A stretch of 43,150 nucleotides of DNA from Crocinitomicaceae bacterium (GTDB lineage Bacteria; Bacteroidota; Bacteroidia; Flavobacteriales_D; Crocinitomicaceae), in the NCBI GenBank assembly GCA_023253775.1, contig JALRFI010000176.1:1-43150 (forward strand), written 5' to 3'. The translations under genes were made by a program, and so were the position numbers. The notes beneath the pieces are model-generated. The model did no database searches. It was not told where the DNA came from and was given only the letters and a program-made list of their open reading frames with translations. Shown piece after piece: positions 1 through 7,545 of the stretch (within the stretch, counting starts at the first letter, position 1; each line of letters starts with the position of its first letter).

Positions 1-933
1 GAAATAAAAGATCATGGTCGAAAATCTCACTCTTTCAAAAATAAGCTCAACAAACTCATTGTTTTCTCTGGCCTGGAACATTTGGTCAAGAGAATATCTC
101 GATCCTTCATCGGATAATTGCTGAATATCCATATTCGCAACTTCAAGTGGATTCGTAAAAATATAGGACCTCATCAGATATAATCCCAATCCAATGATCA
201 GTCCCCAGATCAGAAACTGCAGAAAAGCAGCTATTCCTATTCCTGCGATCTTTCCTGCCATTAGTTGCCTAGGATTAACGGAAGCCAACAACACTTCGAC
301 GATCCTGTTGCTCTTCTCTCTCGAAATACTTCGAAGAATGGTCATTCCAAACAAGAAAATAAAAGAAAAGATCACTGCGCCAAAAAAGAAACCAACCCAT
401 CCCCTTTTATCTGAGGACTCATCATTTGGGTCATAGACATTTCTAAAAGCCACATTCATGGGCTGTTTGATCTTCCTAAACTCTTGCACTGATAAGTCGG
501 TGAATTCATCGACCATTCTTTCTTCCAGTCTCCGTTCTACATGGAATTGAACCCTTGTTTGCATTCGCAAACTCGGTTTATCTCTAAAAAAGACGAAAAC
601 AGTTTTATTCTGAAGTACTTTTTCATTGATCTCCAACATCGCATCAAACTCCTGAAAACGCTTACCATCCCTGAAATCCTCAATTTCCAAATAAGAATCA
701 CCAAAAGAGTAATTGACTGATTTATCTTCCTTTGCAAGGATCTTATTCTCCATGATCCCAGCAGGATCAGTGATCAACACATTCCAATGTTGTTTTCCTT
801 GATCACCAAGAACAAAAAGCATATAGATCATTAACAAAATAATCATTGGACCCATTACAGATAAAAGCAGGAAAGATCTCGACCCGATCCTTTCCTTCAA
901 TTCTCGAACCGCAATCAACCAGATCTTAGTCAT
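1..933 (-). CDS. ABC-2 type transporter permease (NatB/YhaP-like), 3' end cut off by window edge
   Basis: This is the membrane subunit of an export-type ABC transporter. The frame is open from the ATG at 933 down to base 1, so 311 codons are visible and the C-terminus lies outside. There is a first membrane helix at about residues 22-42, then a long extracytoplasmic domain of about 130 residues, then two more hydrophobic segments at about 190-215 and 245-270. The stretch between the last two, SREKSNRIVEVLLASVNPRQ, is typical of ABC-2 permeases of the NatB group. The start overlaps the 3' end of the ATPase gene by 8 bp, so the two are translationally linked and almost certainly form one transporter. 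The substrate cannot be read from the sequence. Related systems export Na+ or peptides, but that is family knowledge only. Confidence 0.85.
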   Translation of the reverse strand, partial: MTKIWLIAVRELKERIGSRSFLLLSVMGPMIILLMIYMLFVLGDQGKQHWNVLITDPAGIMENKILAKEDKSVNYSFGDSYLEIEDFRDGKRFQEFDAMLEINEKVLQNKTVFVFFRDKPSLRMQTRVQFHVERRLEERMVDEFTDLSVQEFRKIKQPMNVAFRNVYDPNDESSDKRGWVGFFFGAVIFSFIFLFGMTILRSISREKSNRIVEVLLASVNPRQLMAGKIAGIGIAAFLQFLIWGLIIGLGLYLMRSYIFTNPLEVANMDIQQLSDEGSRYSLDQMFQARENNEFVELIFERVRFSTMIFYF

Positions 934-1855
934 TCTTTACCTCCTCCTTTACTTTAACAAGGTCAATAAATACATCCTGCATCGTTGGAAGTACCTCCCA
1001 AGCTGCTTCGATCTTCACTTGTCCGATCAATACTCTTAATAGATCTTCAAACTGATTATCCCCACGCATTTTAACACGAACGACGAAACGATCATCACCA
1101 AGAATATCTTTATCCTCAATCTCAAATCCGGCCCAAAGAGCATTTACGAAAGCTATCATGTTCCCTCTGAATTTAACCGCATACAACCCTGTTTTCCTTT
1201 CTTCCTGCAATTCCGAAATCCTTCCTTCTGCTACCTTTTTGGAGGCATGGATCAAGGCAGCTCGATCACAGATCTCCTCCACACTCCTCATATTATGTGT
1301 CGAAAGAATGATGGTCTTCCCTTTCGCTCTCATTTCAATCAGCTCTTGCTTGATCAGCTCAACATTAATTGGATCAAATCCGCTGAATGGTTCATCCAGA
1401 ATCAGCAGATCGGGTTCATGCAAAACAGTACATATGAACTGGATCTTTTGTGCCATTCCTTTAGAAAGCTCTTCGATCCTTTTTTTTCGCCAATCAGTGA
1501 TCTGAAATTTTTCCAGCCAGTAATTCAGTTTCATCTGAACATCCTTTTTGGACAACCCCCTTAATCTTCCAAGAAATATAGCATGGTCTTGAACGGTCAT
1601 AGATTTATACAACCCTCTTTCTTCAGGTAAATATCCGATGACCCCAAGGTGTTTTTCGGTCATGAGATCACCATTGAACCGAATGTGTCCCTTGTCGGGT
1701 TCTATAATTCTGTTAATGATCCTGATCAAGGTTGTTTTACCGGCACCATTTGGTCCAAGAAGTCCATAAATCTCACCTTTATTCACACGCAATGACACGT
1801 CATCCAATGCAATATTCCGATAAAACGATTTCGATATATTATTAATTTCCAGCAT
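926..1855 (-). CDS. ABC transporter ATP-binding protein (NatA/YhaQ-like)
   Basis: Cytoplasmic ATPase of the exporter whose permease follows immediately. The 309-residue protein has Walker A GPNGAGKT at about 34-41, signature LSKGM at about 130, Walker B LLILDEP at about 150-156 and the switch His in STHNM at 187. The Q-loop region reads GYLPEERGLY, as in the COG4152 branch of export ATPases, instead of the usual Gln form. The last 90 or so residues form the small C-terminal domain (DUF4162-like) seen in that branch. The ATG at 1855 directly precedes MLEINNISKSF, a normal beginning for the family. The gene sits 24 bp after the CPBP protease gene and overlaps the permease by 8 bp, so the three look like one operon. 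The cargo is unknown. Confidence 0.9.
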   Translation of the reverse strand: MLEINNISKSFYRNIALDDVSLRVNKGEIYGLLGPNGAGKTTLIRIINRIIEPDKGHIRFNGDLMTEKHLGVIGYLPEERGLYKSMTVQDHAIFLGRLRGLSKKDVQMKLNYWLEKFQITDWRKKRIEELSKGMAQKIQFICTVLHEPDLLILDEPFSGFDPINVELIKQELIEMRAKGKTIILSTHNMRSVEEICDRAALIHASKKVAEGRISELQEERKTGLYAVKFRGNMIAFVNALWAGFEIEDKDILGDDRFVVRVKMRGDNQFEDLLRVLIGQVKIEAAWEVLPTMQDVFIDLVKVKEEVKND

Positions 1856-1879
1856 AAATATCTGTTAGATTAAAGCTAA

Positions 1880-2839
1880 TCAATTCTCCTCATGATCAAC
1901 CTTGGAATGAATATACTCCTCTTCTGGAATATCAGGTTCGGAAAATAATTTTTCCTTCCATCCTTTCCAGCCATAAATTTTACTGAATAATAACAGCAAG
2001 GCAGGCTGCAGTATGATCAATGTCAACAAACTATCCCATCCGAATTGTGGACCTGAACGATCCATAAAAAGGGCATCGGTCTGAAATGCCTGCCAGTCAT
2101 TCGTTACAATTATCGCTGCGAAAATATTGTTTGCCGCATGATACCCAATGCTTAACTCCAATCCTTCATCCATCTGCGCCATGACCCCAAGAAAAACACC
2201 GGTCATAACATAGTAGATCAATAGAATGTTTCCAATCTTTTGGACTTCAGGATTTGCTCCGTGCAACACGCCGAATAAAATTCCTGTAAGAAGAATGGAG
2301 ATCCAAGCTTTCTTGAATGTCGGACCCAAAAGCTGCATCAGAAAACCTCTGAACAGAACCTCTTCACAGGTGGTCTGCAAGGGAATCAGAAAAAATGAAA
2401 TGAGTAGCAAAGAGAAAAATGTATCGCTTTTAAAATTCCACTCCAGTGGGCTTCCCGAATAATAAGAAATGATCAAAAAGAAGCCCATTATACCGAACCA
2501 GATCATGAATGAAAGAAGTACCCTATTTAGATCAAGGTATGTTCTGGTTGTAAAAAGTCCCAAAACTGGTCTTTTGAAGATAAACTTGACAGACAACATG
2601 ATCACGGCAAGTCCAAAAATAAAAGGAATGATGAGGTAGGTTAGAAACGTGTTGTAACCAAGCGTTTCAGCCATATCCCCGACTGTAGGTTCGAATCCAC
2701 TGGTCATTAATCCAGAAGATACAAGTGCAAAGATCAGTGGCAATTGACCAATCACTGAATAAGCAACCACAACGGCAGACAAGGTAAGTATTGCTAAAGG
2801 CCAGTTTGGTTTGCCTCCGTTCAAATGAAAAAACTTCAT
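1880..2839 (-). CDS. CPBP family intramembrane glutamic endopeptidase
   Basis: Predicted integral membrane protease of the CPBP (CaaX protease and bacteriocin-processing) family, 319 residues with about eight hydrophobic segments. The three family motifs are visible: CEEVLFRG with Glu159-Glu160 and Arg164, then FGVLHG with His193, then GYHAANN with His234. The C-terminus is charged and cytoplasmic-looking. It is the first gene of the three-gene ABC exporter group, so it could process or degrade a peptide linked to the exporter, or act in immunity; this is inference from position. The ATG at 2839 is only about six bases downstream of the T-run of the dnaJ terminator, leaving almost no room for a separate leader. 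The next Met (about residue 45) would remove the first helix, so I keep this start. Confidence 0.85.
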   Translation of the reverse strand: MKFFHLNGGKPNWPLAILTLSAVVVAYSVIGQLPLIFALVSSGLMTSGFEPTVGDMAETLGYNTFLTYLIIPFIFGLAVIMLSVKFIFKRPVLGLFTTRTYLDLNRVLLSFMIWFGIMGFFLIISYYSGSPLEWNFKSDTFFSLLLISFFLIPLQTTCEEVLFRGFLMQLLGPTFKKAWISILLTGILFGVLHGANPEVQKIGNILLIYYVMTGVFLGVMAQMDEGLELSIGYHAANNIFAAIIVTNDWQAFQTDALFMDRSGPQFGWDSLLTLIILQPALLLLFSKIYGWKGWKEKLFSEPDIPEEEYIHSKVDHEEN

Positions 2840-2844
2840 ATCAA

Positions 2845-2875
2845 TAAAAAATCCCGTTATAAAGATAACGGGATT
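2845..2875 (-). terminator. Intrinsic terminator of the grpE-dnaJ operon
   Basis: An 11-bp perfect stem (2850-2860 pairing with 2865-2875, AATCCCGTTAT type) with a four-base loop is followed on the minus strand by six T residues. It begins 24 bases after the dnaJ stop codon. The T-run ends about six bases before the ATG of the CPBP gene, so the terminator also lies in that gene's leader. Confidence 0.9.
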
Positions 2876-2898
2876 ATCGAAGTTCGATACTTCAATTC

Positions 2899-4011
2899 CT
2901 ATTGGAACATATCTTTCATTCGCTTGAAGAAATTCCGGTCATTACTATCCGGATTCGGTTTAAAGTTTTCACTTGACCTCAATTTCTCCAATATTTCTTT
3001 TTCTTCTTTGCTCAGTTTTTTAGGGGTCCACACATTGATATGTACGAAAAGATCACCCTGTCCATAACCCTGTAAATGAGGTAAGCCTTTGCCTTTCAAC
3101 CTGAGTACTTTTCCACTTTGTGTTCCCGGATCGATTTTGATCTTCGCTTTTGAATTGACAGTTGGTACCTCAATGGATTCTCCGAGCGCTGCATCCACAA
3201 AATTCACATAGGCATCATAATGAAGATTGTCACCATCTCTTTTCAGATCAGGATGCTCAACTTCTTCGATCACCACGATCAAATCTCCTGGTATTCCACC
3301 GAATGGGCCGGCATTCCCTTTTCCGGTAACACTAAGCTGCATTCCTTCTTCAACACCAGCTGGTATCTCGATCTCGATCACCTCTTCCTGTCTCTTCAAA
3401 CCTTGTGTATCCGCGTCTGCAGGCTTTGTATCGATTGATTTACCAGCCCCCTGACAAACATGACACGTCGATTGCGTTTGCATCGCACCAATAAACGTCT
3501 GAGCTACACGCGTTATACGTCCTGTACCATTACATGTCGCACATGATTTGAAGGTAACTCCTTCAGCATTTACCAGTTTATTAACCTTGATCTTTTTCTT
3601 AACACCTTCAGCGATCTCTTCAAGGGTTAACTTCATTTTCACTCTGAGATTTGTTCCTCTGGTCACACGAGTACCTCCTCCCCTGCTACCGCCGAAACTT
3701 CCACCAAATGCACCTCCGAAAATATCACCAAACTGAGAGAATATGTCGTCCATATTCATTCCTCCTCCTGAGAATCCACCCTGACCCATTCCGGCATGAC
3801 CGAAACGATCATATTGTGCCCTCTTTTGAGAATCGCTCAGAATTTCATAAGCTTCAGCAGCTTCCTTGAATTTTTCTTCTGCAGATGCATCTCCTGGATT
3901 TTTATCCGGGTGAAACTTTATTGCCAGTTTACGATACGCCTTCTTGATCTCAGCTTCATCCGCATTTTTCGAAACTCCCAGAACTTCGTAATAATCTCTT
4001 TTCTCACTCAT
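2899..4011 (-). CDS. dnaJ: Chaperone protein DnaJ (two-motif zinc finger variant)
   Basis: Hsp40 co-chaperone that stimulates DnaK ATPase and delivers unfolded substrates. The 370-residue protein has an N-terminal J domain with HPD at 34-36, a Gly/Phe-rich linker with [14 protein letters not shown] at about 87-100, a cysteine region at 157-186, then the two beta-barrel substrate-binding domains and a C-terminal dimerisation segment. Only two CxxCxGxG motifs are present (C157/C160 and C183/C186). They align with motifs 2 and 3 of E. coli DnaJ, while motifs 1 and 4 are absent, so only zinc centre II can form. From memory, other flavobacterial DnaJ proteins look the same, so this is probably a lineage form, not damage. 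The gene lies 15 bp after grpE. A strong terminator follows. dnaK is not in the window. Confidence 0.95.
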   Translation of the reverse strand: MSEKRDYYEVLGVSKNADEAEIKKAYRKLAIKFHPDKNPGDASAEEKFKEAAEAYEILSDSQKRAQYDRFGHAGMGQGGFSGGGMNMDDIFSQFGDIFGGAFGGSFGGSRGGGTRVTRGTNLRVKMKLTLEEIAEGVKKKIKVNKLVNAEGVTFKSCATCNGTGRITRVAQTFIGAMQTQSTCHVCQGAGKSIDTKPADADTQGLKRQEEVIEIEIPAGVEEGMQLSVTGKGNAGPFGGIPGDLIVVIEEVEHPDLKRDGDNLHYDAYVNFVDAALGESIEVPTVNSKAKIKIDPGTQSGKVLRLKGKGLPHLQGYGQGDLFVHINVWTPKKLSKEEKEILEKLRSSENFKPNPDSNDRNFFKRMKDMFQ

Positions 4012-4026
4012 TGTGAATGTTGTTTC

Positions 4027-4563
4027 TTATTGTCCTACCACCACTTTAGCATACCTGATCACTTTTTCGTTCAGATAATACCCTTTCTCTACCTCATCTA
4101 GGTTTTTTCCTTTCTCACTTTCCGAAGGAGCCGGAACATTAGCTATTGCTTCATGCAACTCACTGTCAAAAGCTTCTCCTTTTGAATTCATCGGTTTAAG
4201 GCCTTTGCTTTCGAGAATATTTCTGAACTTATTAAAGATTAGATGGAATCCTTCTTTTACACTTTCGATATCCTCAGCATTCTCGTTGTTTTTGATCGCT
4301 CGTTCAAAATCGTCCATAACCGGCAAAAGATCCTTTAAGATCCCTTCGCCAGCACTACTAATCAGATCTACTTTCTCTTTGTTCGTTCTTCTGCGATAAT
4401 TGTCGAACTCTGCATATAAACGCATGTACTTATCCTGAAATTCAGCGGCCTGTTCCTCAAGAGACATTTCTTTCGATCCGTCTTCCTGATTAGAAACTTC
4501 CTCCTGAACGTTTTCAGTACCTTCTTCTTTTTCCATTTCTTCTTTATTCGTCTCCTCTGCCAT
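4027..4563 (-). CDS. grpE: Nucleotide exchange factor GrpE
   Basis: GrpE releases ADP from DnaK and works with DnaJ, encoded 15 bp downstream. From the ATG at 4563 the protein has 178 residues. It has a very acidic N-terminal tail of about 45 residues, then a coiled-coil segment (FQDKYMRLYAEFDNYRRRTN) and a C-terminal beta domain containing GEAFDSELHEAI and a final segment ending RYAKVVVGQ, the family hallmark. The same frame stays open to a Met at 4605, but that extension (MAVSLSFRASK...) would run over the probable -7 promoter element at 4591-4598 and has no family resemblance, so I use 4563. It is the first gene of the grpE-dnaJ operon. Confidence 0.93.
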   Translation of the reverse strand: MAEETNKEEMEKEEGTENVQEEVSNQEDGSKEMSLEEQAAEFQDKYMRLYAEFDNYRRRTNKEKVDLISSAGEGILKDLLPVMDDFERAIKNNENAEDIESVKEGFHLIFNKFRNILESKGLKPMNSKGEAFDSELHEAIANVPAPSESEKGKNLDEVEKGYYLNEKVIRYAKVVVGQ

Positions 4564-4590
4564 AATCTCTATTTTGCTTGCTCGAAACGA

Positions 4591-4598
4591 CAAAGATA
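4591..4598 (-). promoter_or_regulatory. Probable -7 promoter element of grpE-dnaJ (TATCTTTG)
   Basis: The minus strand reads TATCTTTG, an exact match to the Bacteroidota -7 consensus TAnnTTTG, 27 bases upstream of the grpE ATG. No convincing -33 TTG lies at 17-23 bases. The position supports the shorter grpE start. Confidence 0.5.
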
Positions 4599-4736
4599 CT
4601 GCCACGCTTTAAATTCGGACATGGTGTCATAAAAAACCATATGATTTGTGAAAAACTGTCAGACCATGCGTCAAAAATGTGTATTGATTTGTTGACAAAA
4701 ATCGTTAAGTCGACCAACCACTTCAGGCGGGTTGAT

Positions 4737-4744
4737 TAACTTTG
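4737..4744 (+). promoter_or_regulatory. Possible -7 promoter element of the SGNH/MBOAT operon (TAACTTTG)
   Basis: TAACTTTG matches TAnnTTTG exactly and overlaps the first possible TTG start codon at 4742. If used, transcription would begin near 4750, which favours the second TTG at 4763, preceded by GGAGAA at 4755-4760. A short inverted repeat CAACC/GGTTG (4715-4719 and 4730-4734) lies just upstream. No -33 TTG at standard spacing is present. Confidence 0.35.
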
Positions 4745-6232
4745 TTTACTTATCGGAGAAATTTGAAAGAGATCAAACCATATCAGGTTCTTGCCTTTGT
4801 TGCCGGAGTGTTACTAGTAATGAGTCCCATTGTGTATTTTGCACCAGAAAAAGGATACGATCTGGGGTTCATGAAATTGAATTTTCTAACTGCTGAGGAT
4901 TTCCTTCACCCAGCTAAACCTGAAAAGAAAGACATTTCAAAAATCGTCGCTAACATAGATACATCATCACTGGATATAAATGTTGATCCAATGTTAAGAC
5001 ATCAAAATGGATCTCAAGGTAATATGGGTGCACCATCTGGAGGAACCATGAATACTGAAAGTAACACAGAAATCATCCTGAATGATGCTGCAAAGTCACA
5101 ACTATACCAGCTTTTTTCAAAGCTGGATAAGGCCGCTTCGGATAAGAAAAAAATACACATTTTACACTACGGAGATTCTCAGATCGAGGGTGATCGTATG
5201 ACCGCATATATAAGACAGCGAATTCAAAATCAATTTGGAGGAAATGGTCCGGGATTGATCCCCGCAATGAATGTGTACCACACCAATACATTCAAACAGA
5301 CCTACTCAGAAAATTTCAAACGATTTACCTGTTTTGGTGGTGACAAACTGAAAAACAAAAAATATGGGGTCATGGGAAGCGCCGCAAGATTTACGGCAGA
5401 TTCAGACAGTCTTTTAAAAAACTCAGGTACGACAGTTGAGGCATGGATCGAATTTGAACCGAATAAATCTGCATATTCCAGAGCGAAAGAATACAACAAT
5501 GTGACCATGTACTATAACAGCTGTGTTAAACCATGCATGCTCAAAGTATATCAAAATGGCTCATTGATTCATGAAGATAGTTTATCAACGGATGGTAAAT
5601 CTCATGAATTTCATTTGTCATTTCCTAATACTCCTGGAAAATTAAAATATGTATTCTCGTCTACCTATAGTCCTACTATTTCGGGGTTTTCTCTTGAAGG
5701 CGATTATGGCGTTCAGGTGAGTAACATCGGTATGAGAGGATCCAGCGGAACCATTTTCGGATCTATGGACCAAACCCTATTATCTAAAATGTACGGTGAT
5801 CTCAATACCGAATTAGTAATCATGCAATTCGGGGGAAATTCGGTTCCCGCATTCAAGGATAGTTCAGGAGTAAGAAACTATACCAGGTACTTTAAAGGAC
5901 AGCTGAATACTCTACGAAAACTGCGTCCTGCGGCTGCAATTGTAGTTATTGGACCAAGCGACATGTCGACACCAGATAATGGAAACTTCGTCACTTACCC
6001 GCTTTTACCTTATCTGGTGGAGCAAATGAAAAAATCCACCTTGGAAGCAGGATGTGCTTATTGGGATCTTTATTCTGCAATGGGAGGTCAAAACTCGATG
6101 CCTTCATGGGTAGAAGCAGGTTTGGCAGCGAAAGATTACATTCATTTTAGTCCTAAGGGTGCAAGTATAGCATCGCAGATGTTCTTTGATGCCTTTGCCG
6201 CTGAATATTCAAAATGGAAGCAGGGAAAATAG
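4742..6232 (+). CDS. Membrane-anchored SGNH/GDSL-type hydrolase-like protein, probable glycan O-acetylation component
   Basis: The protein has up to 496 residues. Residues about 14-34 form one membrane helix, residues 35-115 are a low-complexity linker, and the rest is an SGNH-type domain. Block I is HYGDSQIEGDRM with Ser146. A Gly block reads NIGMRGSSG. Block III is QFGGNS, with the oxyanion Asn but no following Asp. Block V is DYIHFSPKG with Asp465 and His468. All catalytic-type residues are therefore present. There is no ATG before the helix: starts are TTG at 4742 or TTG at 4763, and the second has GGAGAA upstream and fits the -7 element better. The next gene overlaps by up to 19 bp and an MBOAT acyltransferase follows. 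By analogy with AlgJ and PatB it probably transfers acyl groups outside the inner membrane. The substrate is unknown. Confidence 0.8.
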   Translation: MFTYRRNLKEIKPYQVLAFVAGVLLVMSPIVYFAPEKGYDLGFMKLNFLTAEDFLHPAKPEKKDISKIVANIDTSSLDINVDPMLRHQNGSQGNMGAPSGGTMNTESNTEIILNDAAKSQLYQLFSKLDKAASDKKKIHILHYGDSQIEGDRMTAYIRQRIQNQFGGNGPGLIPAMNVYHTNTFKQTYSENFKRFTCFGGDKLKNKKYGVMGSAARFTADSDSLLKNSGTTVEAWIEFEPNKSAYSRAKEYNNVTMYYNSCVKPCMLKVYQNGSLIHEDSLSTDGKSHEFHLSFPNTPGKLKYVFSSTYSPTISGFSLEGDYGVQVSNIGMRGSSGTIFGSMDQTLLSKMYGDLNTELVIMQFGGNSVPAFKDSSGVRNYTRYFKGQLNTLRKLRPAAAIVVIGPSDMSTPDNGNFVTYPLLPYLVEQMKKSTLEAGCAYWDLYSAMGGQNSMPSWVEAGLAAKDYIHFSPKGASIASQMFFDAFAAEYSKWKQGK

Positions 6233-7533
6233 TGCGATTGTACAGAAACATATTGCTCCTGATGACAATTCCACTCGTTAGCTTTTGTCAAGACAAAGAT
6301 CAATTGAGTGACTCACTCAATTTGTATTGTTTTCCGGATTTTGCCAGGATCGATTCATCACTCAAACAAGAATATCCTTTTATCGTATTTGAAAAGAATA
6401 ATTTCCAGTTTTTCTCTCACAATAGCCCTAGCTGGGAATATTTATTCAGTAGAATAGATGAACTTCAAAAAGGAGGGAATGAAAAACTAAACTTTTACCA
6501 CATTGGAGGATCACATATTCAAGCAGATATATATACCAATGACGTTAGATCATTTTTTCAAACTCATTGGAAAAACACCCCAGGAGAAAGAGGGATTGTT
6601 TTCCCTTTCAACCTGGCTAAAACGAACAATCCTTCGAATTATCAATTCAAATCACCTAATTACTGGACAGCCTACAGAAGTGTAGTTCATCGTCCCAGCT
6701 CATTAGATTATGGCTTGATGGGCGCTGTTCTTTTGTGCGGAGATTCAGTAGTTAATATTACTTTTTCACATCATAACACTATCTCAAAACCACCCTTTTC
6801 TTCACTTAAAATTTATCATAACAAAGGAGAATTACCTTTCGAATTAAATTTTGGAACGGAAGAGATTCTTATTGATCATGTTGAGCAAGACCTAAAAGTA
6901 GGTACCACGACCATCTATTTTACCGATCCAATCGATGAAATGGATCTTCAATTCTCCAGAATAACAAGTGAATCATTGGAACTTGAGATTTATGGTTTCC
7001 AGTTCATGAATGAGTATCCAGGTGTTTCATACACGAGTATCGGAGTGAACGGAGCAGGATTATACACCTATCTTGACAACAAAAACTTTGAGGAACAACT
7101 CAAGCAATATCCACCCGATTTCTTTGCCTTTTCTGTCGGAACGAACGATGGAAATGTGCCCTATGATAAGTTCGACCCACAAGTCTACAAAAACAACCTG
7201 GAAAAAATGATGCTCAAAGTACTTCGAGCCAATCCTAAATGCGCGATTCTTTTGACAGTGCCAAATGACTCCTATTATCGCAGAAAATACCTGAACCGAA
7301 ACATTGCACGAGAACGAGAAGTGATCGAAGAGCTCGCTGAAAAATACAAAGTACCAGTTTGGGATTTTTACGGTATCATGGGAGAATTAGGTTCCTCCAA
7401 AACCTGGAATAGAAAAGGACTTATGCAAAGTGACCTTGTCCATTTTACTTCAATGGGCTATCATTTGAAAGGAAAATTAATGATCGATGCTTTCCTGAAG
7501 TATTTCGAACAAATGAAAACAGTACAACGCTAA
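6214..7533 (+). CDS. Secreted SGNH-type protein, second acylation component
   Basis: A 439-residue protein distantly similar to the preceding one. A hydrophobic N-terminal segment (RNILLLMTIPLVSFCQ) looks like a signal peptide, not a permanent anchor. Block I reads YHIGGSHIQAD: Ser100 is kept but the Asp of GDS is Gly. A Gly block reads SIGVNGAG, block III is FSVGTND and block V is DLVHFTSMG with Asp407 and His410. The ATG at 6214 lies inside the previous gene. A GTG at 6232 would make a one-base TAGTG stop/start overlap and an equally good signal peptide, so the true start is uncertain. It lies 12 bp before the MBOAT gene. It may bind or acylate the glycan after export, comparable to AlgX beside AlgJ; this is inference. 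Confidence 0.75.
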   Translation: MEAGKIVRLYRNILLLMTIPLVSFCQDKDQLSDSLNLYCFPDFARIDSSLKQEYPFIVFEKNNFQFFSHNSPSWEYLFSRIDELQKGGNEKLNFYHIGGSHIQADIYTNDVRSFFQTHWKNTPGERGIVFPFNLAKTNNPSNYQFKSPNYWTAYRSVVHRPSSLDYGLMGAVLLCGDSVVNITFSHHNTISKPPFSSLKIYHNKGELPFELNFGTEEILIDHVEQDLKVGTTTIYFTDPIDEMDLQFSRITSESLELEIYGFQFMNEYPGVSYTSIGVNGAGLYTYLDNKNFEEQLKQYPPDFFAFSVGTNDGNVPYDKFDPQVYKNNLEKMMLKVLRANPKCAILLTVPNDSYYRRKYLNRNIAREREVIEELAEKYKVPVWDFYGIMGELGSSKTWNRKGLMQSDLVHFTSMGYHLKGKLMIDAFLKYFEQMKTVQR

Positions 7534-7545
7534 TCCGGAAAATTA

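Noticed and set aside
537-737. Short minus-strand open frame inside the ABC permease gene
   Set aside because: It lies in another frame of the permease, which is itself open without a break from 933 to the window edge; there is no frameshift.
4564-4605. 14-residue upstream extension of GrpE
   Set aside because: It overlaps the -7 element and looks unlike GrpE; the ATG at 4563 opens the usual acidic tail.
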